The position numbers and the translations under genes are program-made. 64,000 nt of DNA from Alteromonas profundi (lineage in GTDB: Bacteria; Pseudomonadota; Gammaproteobacteria; Enterobacterales; Alteromonadaceae): positions 1 through 64,000 of the forward strand of contig NZ_JAAAWN010000002.1 of assembly GCF_010500865.1 (NCBI RefSeq), written 5' to 3'. Position 1 is the stretch's first letter; each line of letters begins with the position of its first letter. This document shows positions 42,664 to 51,103 of this stretch, in pieces. A model generated the notes under the pieces. That model saw only the letters and a list, made by a program, of their open reading frames with translations, did no database searches and had not been told where the DNA came from.

Positions 42664-44067
42664 TCACGGTAAAACGTTACTTGGCTTTGAACTCGTAGGA
42701 GAATTTATAGGTTCTTGTGCTGCGTTTTCCTTAGCAGGGTGAGTTCCAGGAAGGGTTAGGTCGAGAAGCACGGCGGTTAACCCCGCCGAAGTAACCGGTG
42801 AAAGTAAGATATTTTTAAGCCATACAGGTAATAGTGCTAACGCTTCAGGAACCATCATTACCCCAATAGCCATACCCAATGCGCAGGCAGTAATAAGACT
42901 GCTTCTTCTATCTAACGCATAGCTAGCAAGTAGTTTCAAACCACCTACGGCTACCATGGCAAACATTACTAAGGTAGCGCCGCCAAGAACAGGCTTAGGA
43001 ATAGCTTGCAGTATTCCACCAATTACGGGAAATAAACTAATAAGAACAAACATAGCACCCACATAGCAGCCCACTTTCCGACTTGCGATACCGGTGAGTT
43101 GAATAACGCCATTGTTTTGCCCGAAAGTCGTATTTGGAAAGGTGTTGAATACGCCAGCTAAAATAGAGTTGGTGCCGTCGCCAAGTATGCCACCGCGTAT
43201 ACGAGAAAGATAAAGCGGCCCAGTAACAGGCTCTTTGCAAAACAAACTGTTGGCAGTAAGGTCTCCTGCTGTCTCAATGGCACTGAATAGATAAATGAGT
43301 GCGATGGGTAAAAACAGATGAATGTCAAAATCGATGCCGAAAGCAAACGGGCGGGGTATAGCAACTATGGGTAGCGATGTAAGGTGAGTAAAGCTTATCC
43401 CTTGGGTGAAAAACACATACAGTGTACCTAAGATCATACCAATAAAAATGGCCGATAGGCGTAACCAGTGGTTATTTGACGCATTTAAAAACACGATGGC
43501 AAGTAATACGCTAACGCCAATACCAAGGTTACTGAGACTGCCAAAGCCTTCTGCATTAAATCCGCCTGCTAAGTCAGTCATACCTACATTAATAAGCGAA
43601 AGACCAATGGAGGTAATCACGATGCCGGTGGTCAATGGCGTAATAATACGTTTAAGGTGGGTGATAAATAAACTAAATATAACTTCAACGAACGCACCAG
43701 CAATGGTTAGACCGAATAGCATGGCTAACACATCCTCATTACTGCCCCCCTCGTTTTGCACTTTTGTGCCTGCTAACAAAAGCGCGCTGATAAAGGCGAA
43801 ACTGGTTCCCTGAATAGCCACTAGGCCGCTTCCAACCGGGCCTATACGTTTGGTTTGAATTAACGTACCTACACCGCTGACGAACAAAGCCATACTTATT
43901 AGGTAAGGCGTATACGCTAACAGCCCAAGGGTTGCGCTAATAATAAGGGTGGGGGTGATAACACCCACAAAGCTGGCGAGCATATGTTGGCCCGCGGCGG
44001 TAAGGCACGCCACGGTTCCCGGTTTATCGTGTAAGCCGTAAATAATATCCTGTTGCTTTCCTTGCAT
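42664..44067 (-). CDS. NCS2 permease, uracil-xanthine type (xanthine/urate)
   Basis: 467-aa inner-membrane symporter of the UraA/XanP/UapA branch of NCS2. The start is taken at 44067 because a G6 tract lies about 8 bp upstream; a GTG at 44091 would overlap the preceding gene. Signature motifs are QGTSFAFISALLLAG, SAIETAGDLTA and QNNGVIQLTGIASRKVG. It has about 12-14 membrane segments. It is 2 bp from the signal-peptide-bearing adenosine deaminase gene. Xanthine or urate is the likely cargo; uracil is less likely in this context. Confidence 0.9.
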   Translation of the reverse strand: MQGKQQDIIYGLHDKPGTVACLTAAGQHMLASFVGVITPTLIISATLGLLAYTPYLISMALFVSGVGTLIQTKRIGPVGSGLVAIQGTSFAFISALLLAGTKVQNEGGSNEDVLAMLFGLTIAGAFVEVIFSLFITHLKRIITPLTTGIVITSIGLSLINVGMTDLAGGFNAEGFGSLSNLGIGVSVLLAIVFLNASNNHWLRLSAIFIGMILGTLYVFFTQGISFTHLTSLPIVAIPRPFAFGIDFDIHLFLPIALIYLFSAIETAGDLTANSLFCKEPVTGPLYLSRIRGGILGDGTNSILAGVFNTFPNTTFGQNNGVIQLTGIASRKVGCYVGAMFVLISLFPVIGGILQAIPKPVLGGATLVMFAMVAVGGLKLLASYALDRRSSLITACALGMAIGVMMVPEALALLPVWLKNILLSPVTSAGLTAVLLDLTLPGTHPAKENAAQEPINSPTSSKPSNVLP

Positions 44068-44069
44068 AA

Positions 44070-45524
44070 TTATTGCCCCCCTTGGGCGCACAGTAGTGGT
44101 TCGTAGCTACACATAAACCCGCTGTATGAAATTACCTTTTTCTGCGCCGTGTTATTTAAATACCCTTGCTCAAAACGGTCGAAGTTATCTTCAAGGGTTT
44201 GCAGTAAACGCTGTTTATCGTCCTTGGCTAGAAAGCTAAACGCTAAACTGTTACGACTAAGTAACTTAAGCTCTTGCCAGCTAAGGTTAAACTGGGTAAC
44301 CGCCACATAGAATTCATCGGTTAGTCTTGCATCCCACATACCTCTATCGTCAGTGGATAGCGCAGTAGGAATACCGGTACGTAAATACTGGGGGAAAGGG
44401 TGTTGGCTAAAATCTTGGATATATTCGAGTTTAAAATTAGAGATAAGGTTAGTTTCAATCAGATAGCGATTGTTGCGCATAAGTAGATAGGTATCGGGAT
44501 CTGATAAAAGGTTGATACCGTGACCAATACGATCGACCCCTAAAAGCAAGGTATCTCTAATATTTTCACTTGGCGACACCGATTCCCCTGCATGAAAGGC
44601 TAGGTTAATCTTTGGGTAACGCGTGCGTAGAGAACGAAGGGTAGATAAAAAATTAAGTGGGTGTCCCTTTGGATCATCTTCTCTGCCCACAAGGTTTATA
44701 CCTACGTAATAATCTCTATGGTTATCGACAAAGGCATATATCCATTTAAGCTGCGCATCGGTATTGGGAGTAAACCGTACAAGGGCATATTGAAACTTAA
44801 CCGTCACACCGGTTAGCTTTGCTTCGGCACTTGATAGCATAGTGGTGAAAATAGCCAGCGCCTCATCTTCTGAATAAAAACTACCATCAGGGCGCTTCAT
44901 GAAGCGAAGGTTTTGTTGGGTCTCTAAGTAGAGTAAGTTTTCTTGCTGGTATTCCTGCATATTTCGGAGCAGGATGTTGGCCATGATATGAGGATTAGCG
45001 ATAAGCTCGTTTAATCGTTGCCAGTGACGTTCAAAAAATTCATCCTGCCCCTCGTAAGGTTTATCTAGCTCTAAGCTTTGAATAAACCCCTGTATTTGCG
45101 CTTCATTTAATTGCGAAAGCGCTCGGTACTCTTGTTGTCTACACGCCGAAAGTTCAGACCAGGTGTGTTGCGATATGGTGTGAAATAAAAAGGTTACAGC
45201 GTTAATGCTAAACGTATTGACACCATATGGCTCACAGTTGTTGTTTTTTACTCGGGTATAATAGCTATAGCCCCCGTTTTTTTCGCTATCGGCCGCTAGC
45301 TCAAACCACCATTTACCATAGCCTGAACCAGACAGGTGATGATGCAAATCACCGCCTTTTGGCATCTGATACAAAAATTGATAGAGAGCCTGCGGGGAAG
45401 CGGTTTGTTTAAAGTTACGAAACCAATCATCCATAGATTGCGACGAAGATTTTGCCCATACAGGGGCAATAAAGCTGGTGAATAAAAGAATGAAAAGCAA
45501 CCGGTAGCTACGGGCAAACAACAT
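44070..45524 (-). CDS. Exported adenosine deaminase (ADGF-like)
   Basis: 484-aa adenosine deaminase-family protein with a signal peptide (residues 1-24, ending APVWA), so it acts in the periplasm or outside. It keeps GGDLHHHLSGSGYGKWWF, the FHAGESVSPSEN motif with the catalytic Glu, RIGHGINL and STDDRGMW. The long insertion between the first His motif and the barrel is as in ADGF/ADA2-type enzymes. It would turn adenosine into inosine outside the inner membrane. A RutR-like operator is 42-57 bp upstream. It is the first gene of a unit with the xanthine-type permease. Confidence 0.88.
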   Translation of the reverse strand: MLFARSYRLLFILLFTSFIAPVWAKSSSQSMDDWFRNFKQTASPQALYQFLYQMPKGGDLHHHLSGSGYGKWWFELAADSEKNGGYSYYTRVKNNNCEPYGVNTFSINAVTFLFHTISQHTWSELSACRQQEYRALSQLNEAQIQGFIQSLELDKPYEGQDEFFERHWQRLNELIANPHIMANILLRNMQEYQQENLLYLETQQNLRFMKRPDGSFYSEDEALAIFTTMLSSAEAKLTGVTVKFQYALVRFTPNTDAQLKWIYAFVDNHRDYYVGINLVGREDDPKGHPLNFLSTLRSLRTRYPKINLAFHAGESVSPSENIRDTLLLGVDRIGHGINLLSDPDTYLLMRNNRYLIETNLISNFKLEYIQDFSQHPFPQYLRTGIPTALSTDDRGMWDARLTDEFYVAVTQFNLSWQELKLLSRNSLAFSFLAKDDKQRLLQTLEDNFDRFEQGYLNNTAQKKVISYSGFMCSYEPLLCAQGGQ

Positions 45525-45565
45525 ACAAACTCAGTGTTAAGGGAAAACCCACAGCCTGCAATTTA

Positions 45566-45581
45566 TTGACCACTTGGTTAG
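45566..45581. promoter_or_regulatory. RutR-like operator 4
   Basis: TTGACCACTTGGTTAG has a perfect TTGACCA half-site and one mismatch in the TGGTCA half-site. It is 42 bp upstream of the exported adenosine deaminase start, within promoter distance. Confidence 0.65.
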
Positions 45582-45688
45582 TGGGTGAGTAAAAATGTAA
45601 CTTATTGAAACTATTGATAAATGCAGGGTTGCCTAGGGGCTCGATTGGTGGGGAGACCCATCAATGCATTAGAATAAAGCGAAAAGCA

Positions 45689-45715
45689 TAAAAAAGCGCA
45701 CCATTATGGTGCGCT
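45689..45715 (-). terminator. Terminator of the ureide operon
   Basis: On the minus strand AGCGCACCAT and ATGGTGCGCT form a 10-bp perfect stem with a single-base spacer (so the actual loop opens a few inner pairs), followed by TTTTTT. It lies 26 bp after the cupin gene stop and ends the six-gene amidase-to-cupin operon. Confidence 0.85.
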
Positions 45716-45740
45716 AATCGGGCGCGTGTTCATGCTGAAA

Positions 45741-46106
45741 TTAAAATTGCACGCTATCGTCAAGGGTAACAAAAATAGAATGCCTGACTTCGTTGTACAT
45801 GGCTTTAGAGCAATGTCCTTCACCTTCGGTATCTTCAAGCAGCAATACATCACCTGCACCGAGCACGTGGCGTTCACCGTCAGATACCGTAAATTCAGCT
45901 CGGCCCTTGAGGATAAATAATAATTGGCGCGCCGGCGCAGGATGCCATTTAAAATCATAATCAGCCGGGGTTTCACGGAAAATTACTTTACCGGCTGCGT
46001 ATTTCTCAGATAATAACCCGATAGGGCCGCCATCGGCTAAAGGAATCTCTACTTCACCAAAATGGCTCTTACCCTCTTCATCGTTGTATATCCTTTTGAT
46101 TTTCAT
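45741..46106 (-). CDS. Small cupin-domain protein
   Basis: 121-aa single-domain cupin. The first cupin motif runs through YDFKWHPAPARQLLFILKGRAEF and the second through GAGDVLLLEDTEGEGH, with His and Glu metal ligands. Too short to be the bicupin ureidoglycine aminohydrolase (about 260 aa). It is the last gene of the ureide operon, 29 bp after the allantoate amidohydrolase gene, so it probably acts on a purine breakdown intermediate or protects a labile one. Activity unknown. Confidence 0.8.
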   Translation of the reverse strand: MKIKRIYNDEEGKSHFGEVEIPLADGGPIGLLSEKYAAGKVIFRETPADYDFKWHPAPARQLLFILKGRAEFTVSDGERHVLGAGDVLLLEDTEGEGHCSKAMYNEVRHSIFVTLDDSVQF

Positions 46107-46135
46107 TGTTTGTTTTACCTATTAATTATTACCTA

Positions 46136-47371
46136 TCAATCATGGTGCAATGTACTAATTGTGTGGTGCAAAACACTTAAACTCGCTGCCACATCATCTG
46201 TGGTTATAGACTCAGCCGGGTGGTGGCTAATGCCGCCTTTGCAACGCGTAAACAGCATAGCGACTGGACAGATATCTGCCATGGCCATAGCATCATGACC
46301 TGCGCCCGAGGCCAATACTTTGGTTGGGATCCCGCTGGCTTCAACCCCCGCAATCAATGCGTTTTGAAGCGCACCATCACAATGTACCGCAGGTGCACTA
46401 TGGGTTTGTTCTATTTCTAATGTGACATTGCGCAAGGTGGCAATGTCATCAAATTTTTGCAAAATCTCGGCCAACACCGCATCTCGTAAGTTATCGTCTT
46501 CGCTACGAATATCTAACGAAAACAGGGTTCGGCCAGAAATTACGTTAACCCCATTAGGCGCGTTTTCTATTTTACCCACTGTGGCCACTACGCCGGCGCG
46601 CTGCTGACTTATTGACTCTACCGCTAACAGCATTTCAGCACTGGCACAAAGCGCATCATGACGCATGGACATAGGTACTGTTCCGGCATGGCCCGCCATC
46701 CCTTTTACCGTAATGTTGAAGCGTTTAGCTCCAGCTATGGCGCTCACTACGCCCACCGGTAAGTTTTCCTGTTCTAGAACAGGGCCTTGTTCGATATGTA
46801 GCTCTAAATACGCCAATACATCGGTAGCTGAGATAGTCGCGCTGTTAATGTCATCAAAGCTTAATCCGAAGTCGGCCATGGCCTGCTCTAGCGAAACTCC
46901 CTGATTATCTTTTAATCTGCGCCACGAGTCTTGCCATTTGCCAGTTAGTGCTCGACTGCCTAATAAAGTGGTACCAAACCGTGTGCCTTCTTCGTCACAA
47001 AAACCAACAATATCAATGTGGTATGGGAAGTGTTTGCGTTCACCATTAAACAAGGCCACCAGGGAAATTGCGGCCACGACACCCAGCATGCCATCGTACT
47101 TTCCGCCATTAGGTACGGTATCTAAATGGCTGCCTAATATGAGCCTTGGGGCATTGGGCACAGTAGAGAGGTATCTTCCCCAAATATTCCCAGCGGCGTC
47201 TTGCCACGTAGTCATTCCGGCTTCAATCATCCACCCAGAGGTTAACTGGTTAGCCATTTTGTGCTGTTCGGTAAGATAGCGCCTGTCTAGGCAGCTTGGG
47301 TCTTGTGTTAACGTACCTAAAGTTTCACAACGCGCCATAACTTGCGCAGCGGCATCCGCAAATTCATGCAT
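46136..47371 (-). CDS. allC: Allantoate amidohydrolase (M20 family)
   Basis: 411-aa M20/hydantoinase-carbamoylase metalloenzyme that splits allantoate to ureidoglycine, CO2 and ammonia. The start at 47371 overlaps the aminotransferase stop by 8 bp and has GGAGG 6 bp upstream, encoded in the end of that gene; a start at 47386 is less likely. Metal and substrate motifs are GSHLDTVPNGGKYDG, GFCDEEGTRFGTTLLGSRA, HIEQGPVLE and the C-terminal SGAGHDAMAMA, with HHPAES beyond it. Confidence 0.9.
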   Translation of the reverse strand: MHEFADAAAQVMARCETLGTLTQDPSCLDRRYLTEQHKMANQLTSGWMIEAGMTTWQDAAGNIWGRYLSTVPNAPRLILGSHLDTVPNGGKYDGMLGVVAAISLVALFNGERKHFPYHIDIVGFCDEEGTRFGTTLLGSRALTGKWQDSWRRLKDNQGVSLEQAMADFGLSFDDINSATISATDVLAYLELHIEQGPVLEQENLPVGVVSAIAGAKRFNITVKGMAGHAGTVPMSMRHDALCASAEMLLAVESISQQRAGVVATVGKIENAPNGVNVISGRTLFSLDIRSEDDNLRDAVLAEILQKFDDIATLRNVTLEIEQTHSAPAVHCDGALQNALIAGVEASGIPTKVLASGAGHDAMAMADICPVAMLFTRCKGGISHHPAESITTDDVAASLSVLHHTISTLHHD

Positions 47372-48599
47372 TCGCCGCCTCCGCATATGTGCTTAGTGCG
47401 GCATCTACGCCGGCGCCTGCGGGCAGCGTCATACCCTGCATCCGAAGCACGGTTTCCAGAGATTGCAAGGTATTTAATACTGCATCTTGGCGGGCGTTGT
47501 AACCCATTGTGCCGATACGCCAGATTTTGCCTTTTAAGGGGCCAAAGCTGGTGCCAATTTCAATATTAAATTGCAGTAGAAGGGTTTCGCGTACCGCTTC
47601 TCCATCTACTTCATCTGGAATGTACACACCCACAACGTTATTCATTTTGTGTTTAAGATCGCCAAAAGGACGCAATCCCATGGCTTGAATGCCTGCTAAC
47701 ATGGCATCACCCGCCACTTTATGGCGTGCGATAACCTGCTCTTGGCCTTCTTCTAAATGCACGCGAGCGCATTCTCTAGCACAGTACAGCATGGTTGCGG
47801 CTTCGGTGTGATGGTTCAACCGCTCATCACCCCAATAATCCATAATCATAGGTAGGTCGAAATAATTAGAGCGAATTCTTGGGCCCCGTGCCGACTGATG
47901 ATGTTCATCGCGTATACCCGCTTCTACATGATGGCGGGTACGCACCGTTTTAACAAACTTATCGCTTAACGTGATGGGCGCACTGCCTGATGGCCCGCCA
48001 AGACATTTTTGAAGCCCTACTGATACTGCATCTAATTTCCACGCATCTACTTCTAATGGGTTTCCCGCTACCGAAGCGGTGGCATCGCAGTAGAAAAGTA
48101 CATCATGCGCTTCACAAATAGCACCAATATCGGCTAATGGTTGCAACATAGTGGTTGATGTGTCGCCCTGTACAATGGCAAGCATTTTGGGTTGTACTTC
48201 TTTTATTGCTGTCTCAATTTGTTCAGCTGTGAATACTTCGCCCCAAGGTACTTCAATGGTATGCACCTCGGCATCAGCGCGTTCCGCTATTTCGGCTAGC
48301 AAATGACCAAAGCGTCCGAAGATAGGCACTAAGACCTTGTCGCCAGGCTCGATAGCTGAAACCAATACTGCTTCGATTCCGGCGCGAGATGTACCGTCCA
48401 CCAGGAACGTTTGTTGGTTTTTGGTATTAAAAACCTCGCGATACAACGCCATAACTTCGTTCATATAACCGGTCATTACGGGGTCGTATTGACCCACTAA
48501 TTGTGTAGACATGGCCGATAGTACGCGGGGGTAGCAGTTAATCGGCCCCGGCCCCATAAGTAATCTTGGGGGAGGGGTAAGGGGAGAATAGCGGGTCAT
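47364..48599 (-). CDS. pucG: (S)-ureidoglycine-glyoxylate aminotransferase, PucG type
   Basis: 411-aa class-V aminotransferase. The PLP Lys is K198 in SVGLQKCLGGPSGSAP, the same position and context as in Bacillus PucG. N-terminal LLMGPGPINCYPRVL and DGTSRAGIEAVL fit the alanine-glyoxylate aminotransferase group. With allantoate amidohydrolase directly downstream, the ureidoglycine reaction (giving oxalurate and glycine) is more likely than serine- or alanine-glyoxylate transamination. Confidence 0.88.
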   Translation of the reverse strand: MTRYSPLTPPPRLLMGPGPINCYPRVLSAMSTQLVGQYDPVMTGYMNEVMALYREVFNTKNQQTFLVDGTSRAGIEAVLVSAIEPGDKVLVPIFGRFGHLLAEIAERADAEVHTIEVPWGEVFTAEQIETAIKEVQPKMLAIVQGDTSTTMLQPLADIGAICEAHDVLFYCDATASVAGNPLEVDAWKLDAVSVGLQKCLGGPSGSAPITLSDKFVKTVRTRHHVEAGIRDEHHQSARGPRIRSNYFDLPMIMDYWGDERLNHHTEAATMLYCARECARVHLEEGQEQVIARHKVAGDAMLAGIQAMGLRPFGDLKHKMNNVVGVYIPDEVDGEAVRETLLLQFNIEIGTSFGPLKGKIWRIGTMGYNARQDAVLNTLQSLETVLRMQGMTLPAGAGVDAALSTYAEAANA

Positions 48600-48609
48600 G
48601 AAAACACTC

Positions 48610-49428
48610 CTATAGGAAGACTTGCGCTAACATGCGCAAACCAGTAATGATGAGAACGACGGCGAAGACCTTTTTAAGTAGGCCTGCATCTAGCTTGCTT
48701 GCGATACTTGCGCCTATGGGGGCAAACAACACGGTAAGCGGCACAATGCATACAAAACCTAAAAGGTTAACGTAACCGTAGGTAGCAAACGGTGCATCGG
48801 TAGGCGTGTTGCCTACAAATAACAGCGTAAGGGCGGCGGGTAGTGAAATAATAAGGCCCACTGCAGCAGCAGTACCCACAGCGCGGTGAGCCGGGTAGTT
48901 GCAAAAAGTAAGCGTAGGTACCGTGAGGGTTCCGCCGCCAATGCCCACCATAGCGCTAAATAAGCCTATGCATGCGCCCATAATAGACTGGCCCACACGG
49001 CCGGGTAGGCTATTTACTAACGCATCTTTTTTACCCACTAACATATTGATAGCCGATAGCGTAGCGATGACGCCGAATAGCAGGGTTAAAAATTTAGCAT
49101 TTACTACGGTGACCAAATAGCTGCCTACTAAAACACCGATTAAAATAAACGGCGCCCAGGCTTTTAGCAGTGCGAAGTCTACGTTACCTTTTTTTCGATG
49201 CGCGTTAATAGAGCTTACCGATGTAGGGACAATGGTGGCCAACGAAGTAGCGGTGGCAATAACCATTGCACTTTCAGGCGATACACCAAGCGCTTGGAAT
49301 AGAAAAAATAGTACGGGTACAATAACAATACCGCCACCTACACCAAGTAGGCCCGCCAGCAAACCAGCAAACACGCCGGTACCAATTAACGATAAAATTA
49401 CCGTTAAGTTATCTATAAGAAATTGCAT
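48610..49428 (-). CDS. TauE/SafE-family anion transporter in ureide operon
   Basis: 272-aa inner-membrane protein with about 8 hydrophobic segments in two repeats (GLLAGLLGVGGGIVIVPVLFFL and GLFSAMVGIGGGTLTVPTLTF). It is 10 bp before pucG and 28 bp after the HpxW-like gene. The family moves sulfite, sulfoacetate and other small anions. In this setting export or uptake of oxalate, oxamate or glyoxylate is a plausible guess; the sequence does not identify the substrate. Confidence 0.85.
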   Translation of the reverse strand: MQFLIDNLTVILSLIGTGVFAGLLAGLLGVGGGIVIVPVLFFLFQALGVSPESAMVIATATSLATIVPTSVSSINAHRKKGNVDFALLKAWAPFILIGVLVGSYLVTVVNAKFLTLLFGVIATLSAINMLVGKKDALVNSLPGRVGQSIMGACIGLFSAMVGIGGGTLTVPTLTFCNYPAHRAVGTAAAVGLIISLPAALTLLFVGNTPTDAPFATYGYVNLLGFVCIVPLTVLFAPIGASIASKLDAGLLKKVFAVVLIITGLRMLAQVFL

Positions 49429-49456
49429 GAAATCTCGCTTTTGTTAGGGTGATGAC

Positions 49457-51043
49457 TCAGTCTTTTTTGGGGCGGCCAACAATGGCTTTGCCGTCGCTTC
49501 GCGGGTCGCTAGCACCGCTAACCACGCCGTCTGCCTGTCGAATAATCGCGCCAGCGTGACCCATAAGTTCGTTGCACGGATCTACGGTAACCATGTCGTG
49601 GCCTCGTGCCAGAAGACTTTCGCCAACATATTCAACCAAGTCCCGTTCCGCTTTTAAGTTATGGCTTTCGTCGCCCCATGTACGGCCAAGTAACCAGCGT
49701 CCCAGCGCAATCGCTTTATCGATAGGCTGCTGGTGATACACATGGCGCGCAAATACAGCGGCTTGCGTTTGCGGTTGTCCTTCCCCGCCCATTGTGCCGT
49801 AGCTCATTCTTCTGCCATCGGTAAGTTCGGCGAAGGCAGGGTTTAGTGTATGAAACGGCCTTAAACCTGGGGTTAAGTACTGCTTGCTACTGGGGTCTAG
49901 CGAAAACGAGGTACCCCGATTATTCCAAACAATACCTGTACTTGGGCTTACCACGCCGGAACCAAACTCCCAATATAGTGACTGGATATAGCTCACCATT
50001 CTGCCTTCACTGTCGCAGCAGCCCATCCAGATTGTGTCACCAGGTTTCGCTACATGGGGCCAAGCTAGGGCGTTTTCCAAAGATATTTTTGCCGCCATTG
50101 CATCAAGTGCGTCATCAGTAAGAAGGCTTTGCAAATCGATGTCACAGCGAGATGGGTCGGTTACGTATTCGTTACGCGCGATAAACGCCTGTTTAGTACA
50201 TTCAATAAGAAGGTGTACCATGTCAGCATCGCTAGTACCTAGGTGTTGAACCCTGTCATATAAGGCTAAAATAATAAGCGAGGCTACCCCTTGTGTCGGT
50301 GCAGGTAAGTTGTACAAGGTTCCTTTGCTGGTATTAACCTGTAACGGCGTAACACGCTGCGCGTGATAATCGTTAAAATCTGCCAACCGTATAGGGGAGC
50401 CTGCCGCGGCTAGGTCGGTAGCAAGCTTTTCTGCCAGTTCGCCGCGATAAAAGTCATCAAGGCCTTTATCAGCAAGGTGAGCGAGGGTTTTTGAAAGTGC
50501 AGTTAGCTTTAAAATTTTGCCCTTTTTAAGCGCTTTTCCTTTGATCAAAAACGGTGCAAAGTTCTCATCGCTCGCCAAATCATCGAAGGTTTTATTACTG
50601 GCATCGGTTAAACTTTGGGTAACTTCTATTCCCCAGTTTGCTTGGCTAATTGCGGTATCAAGCAATGTATTAAGCGATAGACCGGTTTGCCATTCATGGC
50701 TTATCTTGAGTGCTTCACTCCATCCAGCTACCGCGCCGGCCATAGTGAGGGCTGCTTTCCCTCCACGGCTTGGTATCGCGTTATCGGCCGCATAAAAATC
50801 TGCGGTGGCAGCTTTAGCGGCAACACCGGATGCGTCGATGCCAATAGGCGCTTTGCCAGGTTCACTAATTAGCCAAAACCCGTCGCCGCCTAAGCCATTC
50901 ATATGCGGGTATTCAACCGCAATAGAGGCCGCAGCAGCAACCATGGCTTCAATGGCTGTTCCGCCTTTTTCTAAGATACCTAAGCCTACTTGTGAGGCTG
51001 CAAAATGGGGTGCAGTAAATGCGATGTTCGGTTTTTCACTCAT
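49457..51043 (-). CDS. hpxW: Gamma-glutamyltransferase-family Ntn hydrolase, HpxW-like (oxamate amidohydrolase)
   Basis: 528-aa self-processing Ntn hydrolase of the gamma-glutamyltransferase family without a signal peptide. Processing would expose T337 in GDTIWMGCCDSEG. Other blocks are HMNGLGGDGFWL, YNLPAPTQGVASL, QSLYWEFGSGVVSPSTG and MGGEGQPQTQAAV. The DT-x-W-M-G form and cytoplasmic location match Klebsiella HpxW, an oxamate amidohydrolase in purine catabolism, and YwrD-like proteins rather than glutathione-degrading enzymes. The neighbours (amidase, PucG, allantoate amidohydrolase, RpiR regulator) strengthen this. Confidence 0.78.
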   Translation of the reverse strand: MSEKPNIAFTAPHFAASQVGLGILEKGGTAIEAMVAAAASIAVEYPHMNGLGGDGFWLISEPGKAPIGIDASGVAAKAATADFYAADNAIPSRGGKAALTMAGAVAGWSEALKISHEWQTGLSLNTLLDTAISQANWGIEVTQSLTDASNKTFDDLASDENFAPFLIKGKALKKGKILKLTALSKTLAHLADKGLDDFYRGELAEKLATDLAAAGSPIRLADFNDYHAQRVTPLQVNTSKGTLYNLPAPTQGVASLIILALYDRVQHLGTSDADMVHLLIECTKQAFIARNEYVTDPSRCDIDLQSLLTDDALDAMAAKISLENALAWPHVAKPGDTIWMGCCDSEGRMVSYIQSLYWEFGSGVVSPSTGIVWNNRGTSFSLDPSSKQYLTPGLRPFHTLNPAFAELTDGRRMSYGTMGGEGQPQTQAAVFARHVYHQQPIDKAIALGRWLLGRTWGDESHNLKAERDLVEYVGESLLARGHDMVTVDPCNELMGHAGAIIRQADGVVSGASDPRSDGKAIVGRPKKD

Positions 51044-51103
51044 TGTAGTTTCACTTCTTGTGTAGACTGCGATTTGTTGGTCCGTGCTAAATACGCTGGC
51101 TGA

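Noticed and set aside
49457-51043. Classical gamma-glutamyltransferase acting on glutathione
   Set aside because: No signal peptide, the processing site is of the GDTIWMG type, and the neighbours are ureide genes, so an HpxW-like role fits better.
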